64,000 bases of DNA from assembly GCA_020466095.1 (NCBI GenBank), contig CM035808.1:36783502-36847501 (forward strand), given 5' to 3'. The stretch is from Chlorops oryzae (Eukaryota > Arthropoda > Insecta > Diptera > Chloropidae). The number at the start of each line of letters is the position of its first letter. Positions within the stretch are counted from its first letter, which is position 1. Shown in pieces: positions 24,217 through 36,170 of the stretch. The position numbers and the translations under genes were made by a program. The notes below the pieces were generated by a model. That model saw nothing but the letters and a program-made list of their open reading frames with translations, did not search any database and was not told where the DNA came from.

Positions 24217-25879
24217 TCTCTGTCTAGCTGAGAAAGAAATCCAGACAGAATTATATTTCTGTATTTCTTCAAGAAACATGACTGATTCTCAATAGCGCTG
24301 AAATTCTTGGCTCAGGAATATTCAATACATGCAAAAGTATGGAAGCAGCTACATAATCAAAAGCGCAGGTGATGGAAACATGACCGACTGTAGGGTTCTT
24401 AGTGCTCATATGCAACTCGGCTGTTGACTGCTCATTGCTTCTTTTGTTTGACAAACATGAAGCATGAGACTTCCAGCAATTAGGCAAAAGTCAGAAGGAA
24501 AACTTACAATTTCCACTCATTCTTAGTCGGCTCAGAAAACTCATAGAGAACTTTTAACCCTTTATTGACAAAATGTCCGCCTGAATTGAACGATTGTCAA
24601 AAATGAGTCAATAGAGCAGCGAGGCGTTGTTTGTTAGTCAAGAAAAAGCAACAACAAAAAAAAAAACCAAATGATTCCCTTACAGAATTGATGGCAGTTC
24701 CGCTAGGCTTTAAGAGCGACAACGGTCATTCAACAACAGACATTGAATTTTCCAATGGGTTTTCTTTAAGTCTTTACTTTAAATTACAAGCAAAGCGTTC
24801 ACGCATTGTTATGTATGTATATAGGGGCTGTGTAGTTTCTGCTCCCATGCTCCTCTCGGGTTGCTTCCAAAGCTAATTGCTTCTTCGCTTGACGTAAGAT
24901 AACCTTTTAACCGCTGATGTGGTGATGCGGTGATGTGGCATGTACGACGAGTGGCGGCCATGTCCAGTGATGCGGTTGTTGACATGATGATGCTCAACTA
25001 TACAACAAACCTGAATGTTGCACGATGTTGTTGTTGAAGTCGTTGTTGACGTGGCTGACGTTGTTGACTTCTGTTGTTCGTTGGTGTCAACAAGAACAAC
25101 CTGAAAACACTTATGGCCTCAAACAGTAATATTATACGACGAACAAAAACGACTGCAACAACAACAATCGCATGCTCAAAGAGCAGAAAAAGGGCAACAA
25201 CAGCAACAGCAACATAACAACATACGATTCAAGAACACCGAAGACAAGTGCCAAATGTTCGCCAGCCCCGCTGGCTCAACTCCTTGCCTGTTCAACGTTT
25301 TCGTGAATTCAACATTTAAATTTAAATTAGTTTTTCGTGAGTCTAATTCCATGCGGGACGAAGCAATTGAGACGGTGTTAAGCGCAGTCACGTGGTCACG
25401 GGCTTCAGTGTTGCCATTAACTGTTGAAAGAATCTTCCTCGTTTTTTGCTGCGTAATTTTCTATTTATGTACGGTGTGTGTATGTCTGTGCAATCTTCTA
25501 GTTTTCTCCATTTGGTCTCACATCGCGAGTACAAATTCAATTTGAATGGCATGTGACAACAGGTGCCCATTGAGGAGGAATTGTTATTGCATTGGGGACG
25601 CGACACTGCATTGAACTTTGTTAACGTGTCCTTTGGTTGCGCTCCATGGCCTCCAAAAAATTCCGTTGAGTGAAATTTCGTTGTCTGAGACTTCCTAACC
25701 TACAGTTAAAACGATCATGGTTTTCTAACAACTCTCATTCGATTGGTGTGTCGATCGGACTTGTCTTAATGCTACAGAATTATTTATATCTTTTTTAGTA
25801 GCATAAAAATATCTTTTTATACATATATCGCACCTTGTATCACACATGCTTGCAACCATTGCTTGCTAACCATAGAAAA
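24217..25879. other. non-coding block with GTT/CAA runs
   Basis: GTTGTTGTTGAAGTCGTTGTTGACG (25025-25050) and AACAGCAACAGCAACA (about 25197-25213) are prominent triplet repeats, common in fly non-coding DNA. No exon is supported. Confidence 0.35.
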
Positions 25880-28559
25880 CTGAAAAAGCTCCCAGAAAAC
25901 GCCCAAATAAATAAAAATCAGTCAGAATCAATGGGTTACTATAGGCAGATCATGTGGTAGGAGCTCAGGGCCCTTCTCCATGTTTAAGATGATAACATGG
26001 AATCGATCGTAATGCAGAGCTTTTTGGCTCCTTGGAATCCAAATCTGGAGAATACAACCGAGAGGTGTCCTGACGAGTCTGGACTCAAAATGCAGCAGGG
26101 AAAGATTATAAATGAGTTGCATGAGACAACTTGTAAGATGACCATAATACTATCCTCACCTATCAAATATCAATTTCCTTTCAAGCAAGCCGGTGTGAAA
26201 ACAATTTTTCTCGAAATTCCTTAAATATCTCCTAAGACCGCAACAAAGCCAAACCTTCAGTACTAGTGTGATCTCTGATCGGGTATTCGATCTAACTGGT
26301 AATGTATTGTTACGGGTGTAGTATACGAAAGGTCAACCATATGATCTCAATATATGGGCATTTCCACGAAAACGTACCCTGTGCAACTGCAAAAAAATTT
26401 ACACTTTAACACATTTTTGTTCTTCTTATTAAAACATATATACATGCATAATTTTTTTCATGTAGAGTAATATTAAAAAATATGTCTGGTTTGTATACAA
26501 ATTAATTTTGAAATAGTGCTATTTAAACACATCGCAAACAAAAAAATTATCCCTTTTTTGAGCTTTCGCTACAAGCTGTTTTTGAATATGTGGCAGCACA
26601 AATAGATATCAGCTAAAAAGTATGTCATTTTATCTGGTTTGCAGAAAAAGTAGAATGCTTTAGGTTATATGTTGAAATTTTTACAGACGTTTGGAAAATT
26701 AACCTTAGACTGTCACGCCCGTTACCGATAAACTACAAACAGTTAAATTTTTCTTTTAAGCAAAAGAATTTAAACAAAGTGTTAACTCTGTCAAGATGTT
26801 CATATAGTAATAGGTAATTCACGTTTTTAATAGTTAACTTTTTTTCGTGAAGACCTTTTTTAACGAATTGTTAATTTGATTTTTTTTGATTTTGAACTTA
26901 ATGATGATTAAAAAAGAATTTAAGTATAAAAAACTTAATATTTTTAACACTTAAAACGGTGTCACACCCGTTACTTATTTATTTTTTTGTGATTATATTT
27001 TTGGGCCAATTTACCTTACAGTTCATTTATAGTAAATTATAAATAATAAATTTTAAATAATAAATAACATATAATGAATAAATAATTAATAATTAATAAA
27101 TTATAAGTAATAATAAATAATACAAAATTAATAATAAATAATAAATAATAAATAAAAAAAATAAAGTAAACAAATAAAGAATAAAATAAATTATATAAAT
27201 ATATTAATATAGAAGTTTATTATTTATGTATTAATTAATAGTATATTGTAAATGTCTTAATTAATACTGTATGCTGACGACTCACACTGATCACCACACA
27301 CAAAACCTTATTCTCAAAACCTTATTATCAAAAAAAGTCTATTCAGTAACAGGAAACCAAAATCGTGTGATAAAAACCAAAAACTTTTAAAAGCAAGTTA
27401 TTTAACGGAAAACGAATGAAGCTGTTTTTACGAAAATACTACGTTGATACTTTTTAAATAGCTACACTGAAATATATTTTAAAAAACTCGTCTTCCTCAT
27501 ATAACTCTTGTTTCAATTTATATTGTCACACCGTTACTTTTTTCTGTCACACCCGTTACTTTTGTAAATTGGTATAAAACACATACGAATACCGATACAT
27601 TATAAGTAAATACTTCTTCATAGTCAGAATACTCCTTAGAACTGTTGGTTAAACATTCTTTTTATATGTTTCCTGGAAAATTTTACAGAATCGATTAATG
27701 AACACAAATAACATACAAACCCCCATTTTCTAACGTCACACCCGTTACCTCCTTTTGAAGGTTTTTAAGGCATTAAAAGTAATTTTTAACGGATTCTTTG
27801 AAATGGTAGAAATACTTTAAAAATGGAAGCTTCAAAAATATGCAACACTGTTATCGAAGGGTTGATGGTTTTAGAGAAATTTAAAGAATTCGCCTAAATC
27901 TGTCACACCCGTTACTATGGAAATACCCATATATAACCACGGTAAAGCGGGTATCAGGAGCTCCATCCCTAATGTAAGGTCGTACCGGATCTTTGGGAGC
28001 GCACTTTCTGGAAGTCTCGTTGGCGCTGTGGTTATAATGAGGGCAGGACGGCCACGATTTTCGACCAAGGGTTTCGAGAATTGCAATACCCAAAGTAAAG
28101 AAAAAATAAGTATACTGAGTAGCGCCATGCTTCGACAGGCTGTATATCATCAATGAAGTAATCGTATTACTTAAGAATATCATCTCGTCACTGTCTGTAA
28201 AAGTTTCCCCGCCATGATTTTAAATATAATATATCGGAGGTTTCATTACTTTTGCAGCTTTTTAAGTACCGTCCGAGTTTGGATTTTGTATGTACATTTC
28301 GGGGGAAGAATTTAAAGAGTTTACCTTGTTCCATTGCAGGGTCACAAACTGTGATAGATTTTTTGTTAATAGCTTTACCTATAATCGTCAGCCTGCAGAG
28401 CCTGAAAATACACTGAATTTATTTCAAGGAATTTTTTAAATCATCTGAAGCTTTTAACTTTCGAAATTCCTCGTTTTCGAGAGCGATCATGAAATTTTTA
28501 TTTTTTGCGTCATACAATTCTCGCACAATTTATTTTCAAGATACGCTACAATCGTCCTT
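25880..28559 (+). repeat. 1.1 kb direct repeat C, copy 1 (interrupted)
   Basis: Begins CTGAAAAAGCTCCC and ends GCTACAATCGTCCTT. Apart from a 1.57 kb insertion at 26356-27928 and one diverged internal block (about 28113-28190), it is nearly identical to 29937-31128. No protein family is recognised in either strand. Terminal TG..CA and inverted ends are absent, so a plain LTR or TIR assignment is not supported. It may be part of an unclassified transposon or a local duplication. Confidence 0.75.
26356..27928. mobile_element. 1.57 kb TIR element with CCCGTTAC motifs, copy 1
   Basis: The ends are GGGCATTTCCA and TGGAAATACCC, inverted with one mismatch. The element is flanked by ATATAT on each side. 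Copy C2 (around 30408-30420) shows the site without it. It is non-coding and very AT-rich in the middle (27030-27240). The 15-mer TGTCACACCCGTTAC or a one-base variant occurs six times in one orientation: 26711, 26960, 27524, 27545, 27734 and 27901. Regular recurrence of a long motif suggests binding sites for a protein acting in trans. The superfamily is unknown; the AT-rich target makes TA or TTAA-like targeting ambiguous. Confidence 0.8.
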
Positions 28560-28930
28560 TAATTGGATGGTAAATACAGAATCAAAAATAGTGAAAATGA
28601 AAATTTTTTGCGAATTTCGCGAATTGTGTCCATGGTCAAATTTTCAACGTAAGAGATCACTATATTCGGATGCTAAATACACAATCCAAAATAGTGAAAT
28701 TTAAAATTTTTCGAATTTCGCGAATTGTGTCCATGGTCAAATGTTGACCGTAAGAAACCACATACTAAATACACAAAAAGAGTTAGATACAAAAAACTTT
28801 TACCAACTTTTGAAAAAAATGTATGCAACATATTCAGGAAAACTGAATATTAAAATTTTTTCAATTTCGCGAATTGTGGCCATGGTCAAATTTTTACCGT
28901 AAGAGAGCACTATAAATACGCAATCCAACA
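28560..28930. repeat. degenerate tandem repeat, three units
   Basis: Three related units share TTTCGCGAATTGTG, CCATGGTCAAAT and then CGTAAGAGA..CACTAT. They are spaced about 100 and 155 bases apart, at roughly 28612, 28712 and 28865. No coding sense. It sits directly between the two C repeats and may be the internal remnant of that element. Confidence 0.65.
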
Positions 28931-29430
28931 ACACATCTTGAAATTTAAATCAATAGCTTTCAAATAACAGCCATTTTGAAATTTCTCAAATATAACCTTT
29001 TTTTGCCAAATTTTGCAAACATTTTCTGATGCACGAACCAGCCCTGATATTTGTGCAGTAACTTTTAGTAACTTTAAAAAAAAATGGACTTGACTTTGTC
29101 GAGAAAACGCAAAATTTAAGAAAAATTTGAATGGTGGCCACCATAAAGAATGACCATAATAAAAAAAATATAGCCTATGTTTTGCGCCTTAATGAGAAAA
29201 TAACAAGGTTCAAATTTCATGCAAATCGGTTCAGCGGTTTAGGAGTCTATTCCAAACGTACATACAGAAATTCATTTTTATATATATAGATTTATGAAAA
29301 GCAAAATTGTGATTTAAAAAAAAAAAATCCAAAATCATATTCCCCAGATTTCGGACTTTTTGAATAATCATTAATCATATTTCCAAAATTACGGATTTTT
29401 TGAATAAAAGTCGAGATATCCCATTAGAAA
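28931..29430 (+). repeat. RTE-like or SINE-like 3' tail and AT-rich flank
   Basis: The stretch at about 29220-29293 reads ATGCAAATCGGTTCAGCGG, then TTTAGGAGTC, and ends in CATTTTTATATATATAGATT. This resembles the conserved 3' tails of RTE-clade non-LTR retrotransposons and their SINE partners in insects. No reverse transcriptase is present upstream, so it is a 5'-truncated copy or a SINE. The call rests on recalled tail style only. Confidence 0.4.
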
Positions 29431-29583
29431 TTGGTATGGAAATAATCAGCGGCTCCAGGAGATTATATTAGGACATGTTTGTAAATATATATATTTGGTA
29501 TAGTCTATCTCGACTGGTTCTGGGTGTTACACACAACCACACAAATGCATTATATCCTCGACACAGAGTGTTATAGGTATAAA
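29431..29583 (-). mobile_element. HINE family B, 5' fragment
   Basis: The reverse complement matches the first about 150 bases of the 16919 element: CTCTGTGTCGAGG, TTTGTGTGGTTGTGTGTAAC, CACCCAGAACCAGTCGAGAT and the following AT tract. It lacks the mariner and the 3' half, and so records the sequence before mariner insertion. Confidence 0.75.
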
Positions 29584-29936
29584 ATTCGAATTTCACAAAA
29601 CTGCTCAAATTGTATTTATTACTGGTTATTTTGATTTAAAAAAGTCGAAAATCCGACCATCGAAAAAAAATGTGGCCCACTTGAGAAATTTTCACTCATA
29701 TTCTATTAGAAATTGAGTTATATGAGTTATACTGTACCACAGTAAGGATTTCTATTTTTTTCTTTTTTATTAACTAAGGAGAACATTTTTTTAAATGTAT
29801 TTAACAAATTGTATTGCTATAATAAATGAAGTAAAAAAAATTTTTTACTCTGTCGCATGGTGCCATGACTACTACCCACTCCGATTTTTGGTGTTTCGCC
29901 GCGCCTGCTTCTTGGCAACAATGATTCAATGATGAT
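29584..29936. other. AT-rich spacer, nothing recognised
   Basis: Non-coding spacer between the HINE fragment and repeat C2. It has A and T runs and no feature I can name. Confidence 0.4.
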
Positions 29937-31128
29937 CTGAAAAAGCTCCCAGAAAACGCCCAAATAAATAAAAATCAGTCAGAATCAATGGGTTACTATA
30001 GGCAGATCATGTGGTAGGAGCCCAGGGCCCGCTCCATAATTAATATAATAAAATGGAATCGATCGTAATGCAGATCTTTTTGGCTCCTTGAATCCAAATC
30101 TGGAGAACACAACCGAGAGGTGTCCTGACGAGTCTGGACTCAAAATGCAGCAGGGAAAGATTATAAATGAGTTGCATGAGACAACTTGTAAGATGACCAT
30201 AATACTATCCTCACCTATCAAATATCAATTTCCTTTCAAGCAAGCCGGTGTGAAAACAATTTTTCTCGAAATTCCTTAAATATCTCCTAAGACCGCAACA
30301 AAGCCAAACCTTCAGTACTAGTGTGATCTCTGATCAGGTATTCGATCTAACTGGTAATGTATTGTTATGGGTGTAGTATACGAAAAATCAACCATATGAC
30401 CTCAATATATATAACCACAATATATATAACCACGGTAAAGCGGGTATCAGGAGCTCCATCCCTAATGTAAGGTCGTACCGGATCTTTGGGAGCGCACTTT
30501 TTGGGAGTCTCGTTGGCGCTGTGGTTATAATGAGGGCAGGACGGCCACGATTTTCGACCAAGGGTTTCGAGAATTGCAATACCCAAAGTAAAGAAAAAAT
30601 AAGTATACTGAGTAGGCATCGCCGCTCGTAGTCGCTTCTGCTGGGTACGCACTGAGTGGCATGGAGTATGGCACCCAGGGCAGGTGTCTATGTTAAACAA
30701 ATCAATGCAACATTCCGACCCGACAATAAGATAGCACTGAGTTCGATACGAATATCTCCCGTCACTGTCTGTAAAAGTTTCCCCGCCATGATTTTAAATA
30801 TATCGGAGGTTGCATTACTTTTGCAGCTTTTTGAGTACCGTCCGAGTTTGGATTTTGTATGTACATTTCGGGGGAAGAATTTAAAGAGTTTACCTTGTTC
30901 CATTGCAGGGTCACAAACTGTGATAGATTTTTTGTTAATAGCTTTACCTATAATCGTCAGCTTGCAGTGCCTGAAAATACACTGAATTTATTTCAAGGAA
31001 TTTTTTAAATCATCTGAAGCTTTAAACTTTCAAAATTCCTCGTTTTCGAGAGCGATCATGAAATTTTTATTTCTTGCGTCATACAATTCTCGCACAATTT
31101 ATTTTCAAGATACGCTACAATCGTCCTT
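29937..31128 (+). repeat. 1.2 kb direct repeat C, copy 2 (uninterrupted)
   Basis: The same start and end strings as 25880-28559. At about 30408-30420 it carries the uninterrupted AATATATATAACC where copy 1 has the 1.57 kb element, plus a small local duplication (ATAACCACAATAT). A roughly 140 bp internal block (about 30615-30757) differs completely from copy 1. Unidentified; no domain is seen in its open frames. Confidence 0.75.
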
Positions 31129-33060
31129 ATAGGCCACTACAAATATCCGAGCCCAAGGAGCCATTCAATTTTGATTAAGTTTTTACAATTTTCCTTCATA
31201 ATTTCCCAATTCATTTTCTTCGTTTTTTCACTACCACCACCACCACCAACACCACCACTATTCCCTTCTTCCCATTCATCGCAGGCAAAAATAGCAAGAG
31301 AATCCTTCAAGGTCCTTGCAGATTCAAATGAAAGCGGCACATAAATGTAAACTGCAGTCATTGAAGTTCGCTAGAAGCTCAAGCACTTCACCTTAGGATA
31401 GTGATGCAATGGAAGGAGACATCGTGTTAGGATTCAGTCACTATCAAAGTACATAGTTGGGTAAAGATGGGGCGAGCGGGAGACAGAGATGGGATGGATG
31501 GAAGCGTTCGAATGCCAAACAGAAAAGCGCAAACAAGCAAACAGGATAATAAAGACGGCAAATAGCCGCTTACAAATGCGGTTGCTGGAGAAGTGATGGT
31601 GGTGGGAGACGTTGCAACAGTGCGGGAAGCGTAACGGAGTGTAGGTGTTTTCGGATCGCGCTCGGGGCTTTTAAATTTTTTATGCGATTGAATGCAAACA
31701 TAAAACGGAAAGGCTGGCTCCATTGCAATGGATTCGGGGCTGCGGCAATAGTTGCAGTTACACTCAACGCGCAACGAGCAACGAGCAAACGAGTGTGGAG
31801 CCAGCGAGTGTGGAACAACACTTGACGCAAAGGTGTTACGAAACGGAAACAGTCATGTCCTGGCAAATTTCCCGTGCCGCTCGTTTCGTTACGAGTCTCA
31901 TTTATGACGCGCAGTGCACTTCAATGTGCTGCATAGACATTTTTCCAGCGACAACAACAAGAACAACAATAAAAGCAAATATTACAAACTAAAGGTTTTC
32001 ATGCTGTCACAGGCGCATTCTCGTGCTCTCATTGTTGTTGTTGCTTATGTCTTTCATTGTTCAAGCAGTGTTGTTCGTGTTGTTGGAGAAGTCGTAGTAG
32101 AAGTCGAAGTCGAAGGATTTGTTATTGCAATGATAGTTGTTTTCGTTGTTATTGTTGTTGCTATTGCTGTTGCGGGCTATGCAATTTCTACAATTTTTAT
32201 TGCATACGCGAAGGCACATTTAAATGCCGAACGAAGTCCCTTGAGCTGTGATGTGCCATATCCGCCAATTCGCCATACAACACTCGATGTGTTTGACCTC
32301 ACCCACTCACTCTCTCACCATGTGAATACTCTTCGTGAAATATTTAAAAGGCTGCAATGAAGCTGCTGCCAACATGCAACGAAGCAAGCCACAACAAACG
32401 GAAGGCTCATTCCGTACACATACAAGCACACACACAACCACACATACATTCAAACATGTAACGATGCATATGTATGGACATAAGTTTTCTTGCGATTATT
32501 GCTGGCCTCATTGCCCCCGGGCTTCACCTGCGATATGGACTCTGTTGTTGGCCTGAATAATGAAACGCTCAATTGGTTTTTAACTCCGCGCGTTCTCTTC
32601 CCTTTGAACCCGACTAGCCGCGCCGCGCCACACCGCGCCTCGACGCGCCTCGCATGTCTCATTCGTAATTCTTTATGCTGGGCTAGGACATTGACGGCGA
32701 TTGAGTTGGGGAGTTTTGGGAGGGCGAAGATGAGAGTTGGATGTTAAGATATTTTGGCTCCTTGGTCGCGGCGATATGTTAAGTGTTGTTGCAAAAGCCA
32801 TATTAAAGAGGTTTGACGGTAATGACGGCGATAAAACTTTTTAATGCTCAACACGTTGTGGCTTGCTGCACGTCTTTTGTTCGTCGTCTGTCGTGTGTCT
32901 TGTGCTTTTGTCGTATGTGACGCATGCATGCAATGCCTTTACAAATAGGCATGGTCGTAAGTAATTTTAATTTAAGATAATGTATGATGCTGCTGCTGCT
33001 GCTGCTGCACTTTGAACGGACGTTGAACGGAATTAGACGAAGACAAAGAGGGGCACTCGC
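31129..33060. other. GC-richer block with many triplet repeats
   Basis: CCACCACCACCACC near 31230-31250, TTGTTGTTGCTTATG-type runs (32030-32180), GTAGAAGTCGAAGTCGAAG (about 32096-32114) and a pure GCT run (32988-33008). Frames through these runs encode valine- or cysteine-rich low-complexity peptides and are not credible proteins. The block may be regulatory, but no specific element is identified. Confidence 0.35.
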
Positions 33061-35951
33061 ACGTAGGAACCTCTCGAAAATGTCATGTTACTGTCAGCGA
33101 TATAAATTTCTTTATTGTCATTAATGTTAGAGTCTTGATGTTTGGTAGGATTCTATATTTTATGAATTCGATGGAGAAAGCAAAAGTTAAACATTGAACT
33201 TGTAAGTGAATGGGAAGATTGTATGAAAGAGGGGTCTTTCAGAAAATTGCAATCAATTTTGAAAATTGAATTTTCTCTTGACTAGTAGCCTTGACTCTTA
33301 ATTTCTAATGACCAAATTATCCCAAAATTCGGACCTTGATTAATCAGTCTTTAGCAAATTATTTCCAGATACTTATATTCATAAAATTTTGATTGAAGTA
33401 GGAGCAATACTAGCGATGCTAGAACAATCTACTGCCGTTAAAACAAATTCTTGCCCCAAACAAATGATTGCAACAATAGCCTGATTCGAAGCTTGTAGGT
33501 ACGGTCCGATCCAGCAATATTTCCCAGCTTTATGAAGGCTCTAATGGGATACAGTTTTCGCATGTTTGTCTATACCTATAACAGTGGCGCACCGACCGTT
33601 TGCCCGGCTTGCCATCCACTTAATCGGGGCATGCAAGTAAGCTTATACTTAAAGAGGCAGTTATGATTTGAAAACTCCCACATTCAGCTAGCAGAGCTTC
33701 GTTTGTACCCGGGACGTGAAAATATATGGGGTTGATCTGATCTCGCCATATCGTATGTTGGATGCATATTTGAGGGTTCGATATTGAGAGGGATTCTTTC
33801 TCATAACTCTTGCGCTTAATATGTATTTGTTCAACACACCTTGGGAGAGGATTTGTGAAAGTAACTCTATAAGGTATTGATAAAAATCGATTGAGATATG
33901 TTTGGAATTTTATAAATTGGTCTTTAAATATTAAAATGCATTCTCTTAGTTGTTGAAATAAAATGATTTTTGTTGCTGGAATTATAAAAACTCCCAAAAA
34001 TAGCCTTATAGAGAGAATGTGTCCTTGCTCTGGGACCAAAGTGCCTGAAGGGGTTCGTAGCTTCCGAGTTACTCTCCTCATAAAAGGCAGATAGTCTTTT
34101 CTAAGTTGAGTTCATCTACATCTCTGTGTCTATTTTTGAAATCTAGGTCCTTATACAAGCTGGGACGAATTTTATTACATACTTCGAGTTCAACTTGAGC
34201 TTTCGGTTGGAAAAGGAACAAAGAGTTTCGTGTTCTTTCAACTGCTCTTAAGAGACACATCATATCAAAAACATAGCCCGAACGCCCGCTAAAATTGCCA
34301 GCTCTCGTTCAAAAAATTTCATACATTTAAAAAAACGAATAAGGATATTCCCGTAAAAGTGAAAAGATTGAAAAAAAATGCGAAAAAATGTAAAATTTTT
34401 CATACAAAATTTCATTCATTAGTTTTTTAGAATTCTAGATTTACGCTTTTTCGAGCTTTTCGATGCACGTTTAAGGGAAACCCCCTAATATTTTGATTCA
34501 ATTCTTTAATAAAAACAGATAAGAAGTATTATGAAGAATCTTAGCTACGATTAAAGTTGGTTTAAATCTTTAAAATGCCACGAAATCCCAAACTCCCAAA
34601 AACAGTTCTAAAATTTTTATTACCTGTCCAGTACTGTTTTACATTTTCCCCTCGAAACCCAACAATCCACCAACAAGAACAACAACAAAAACAACGAAAA
34701 TGGAGGACAGAGAGAAACTGGAAAAGAAAAACTGAATAGCATGGCCCGCATCAGAATCATCAATTCAATGTGACACGCCATTTATCTTGGAAACAGCAAA
34801 GCAAACAAAGCAGGAAGTCCTTCAAACGCCCTCGGTCCTTCGAGCAGTGCAGCAAACTGCACGAATGAACGAAGGAGAAAAGTAAACCTTCGAAGCTGGG
34901 AATTTCGAAATGTCAGCATAGAATTAGAAAATCGTCGCACAAAAGCCCGAATGCGTCGTTAATGCCGTTGCTGGATACAGCCGCCGCAACAGTATGTGAG
35001 GTGCAGCAAGGCAAATATTGGGGAGCGCCAAATACTTGGCAGCTTCGAAATAGTCAACTTATGATGCTGCCACTAACGCTGCCCCTGGTTCTACTGCTAC
35101 AGCAAGTAAGCAAACAACAATAAAACATCAACAGGTCAATGGCACTTCTTTGTGCGCTGATTTTGATGATTTTCTGATTGATTTTGATGACCTTAACCCC
35201 TCTGAAAGCTCATTTAAATTTATACAAGAACTCAACGATCAAGAATGACGCCATTTCCGTTTAAATCAAGCAATTTTTTTAAAACTAATTATAGCTGCAT
35301 GAGGAGCATTCCACAGAAAATGATACTTTTGTCCCTTACAAACAGACAAAAACTAATATAATTAGTCAAAAATTTTCGAAAGGGCACCTTATGTCCTGTT
35401 AAGTATCTTAATAAGAGTAGATTAAAGTAATCTTTTCATCCAATTAAACATTTAAACATAAAAAAATATCATGAATATTATTTGTCCCGTAGTGGAATGC
35501 TCCATGAGCAAATTTCGAAAGGGATTAGAGGTCATCGAGTTAGGATTCTTAAATTTTAGTTTTTCACTCCAATTTATGAGGACTTTGAAGACAATATGAA
35601 TTAGGAGTATGTATTTTTAAACTGCATCAAGCAGGACAATGTTCTGCTAGGAGCCACCAGTGAAAATTTTTTTATCCCTCGAAGACAAGTCACCGGTGAA
35701 TTCCCTGTCCAACTCCTGTACAAATGTCATACAAAATGTCCTATGAAATCGCATGTGTTCCGGCTCCAAAGTCACCTTGACTACATCGATGATGTCAGGG
35801 AGACATTTCCAGCTGAAATGAATATACGTGATAGCTCCTTCTGGCCGGTGCGCAGGACTCATTGATGGGGGGCTTATTTCAAGTACTTATGTAAGTTATT
35901 GTTACGATACGCTGTGTTACTAATCGAACCCTAAGAGGCCCAATCTGTTTG
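33061..35951. other. non-coding DNA; unrecognised ORFs only
   Basis: A 153-codon frame on the minus strand (33620-34081) and a 61-codon one next to it (34078-34263) have no recognised motif and no splice context. CAGTGGCGCACCGACC at about 33581 resembles a hAT-type end but has no partner. CAACAACAAAAACAACG lies at about 34681. A GC-richer patch spans 34620-35110. Confidence 0.35.
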
Positions 35952-35959
35952 TTTGTATA

Positions 35960-36162
35960 CAGGGCCGTTTTTAGGCATAGGCTACATAGGCTGCAGCCTA
36001 TGCGCCCGCACCACAAATTGGTATTGCCTTTTGGTTTTTCACTACGCAAACGATATGTTTGCATAGCAGTAAACTTTTTTTTTATTTTTATTTTTTGCTA
36101 CTCTAGGGGGGCCTGCACCACAGGCACAGCCTAGGGGCCCAAAAAGCCTAGAAACGGCCCTG
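35960..36162. mobile_element. 203 bp hAT-like MITE (CAGGGCCG ends)
   Basis: Starts CAGGGCCGTTTTTAGGC and ends GCCTAGAAACGGCCCTG, inverted with one mismatch over 17 bases. Flanking octamers TTTGTATA (35952-35959) and TTTCTATG (36163-36170) match at six of eight positions, consistent with an aged 8 bp target duplication. CAGGG-type ends are typical of hAT elements. The interior contains palindromic TAGGCTGCAGCCTA. Non-coding. Confidence 0.8.
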
Positions 36163-36170
36163 TTTCTATG

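Noticed and set aside
25880..31128. Complete LTR retrotransposon with C1 and C2 as LTRs
   Set aside because: The repeats lack TG..CA ends. The 1.4 kb between them has no gag, protease or reverse transcriptase, primer site or polypurine tract that I can see.
33620..34081. 153-codon frame on the minus strand
   Set aside because: No recognisable motif. The neighbouring frame 34078-34263 is separate and equally unrecognised. AT-rich surroundings and no intron signals.
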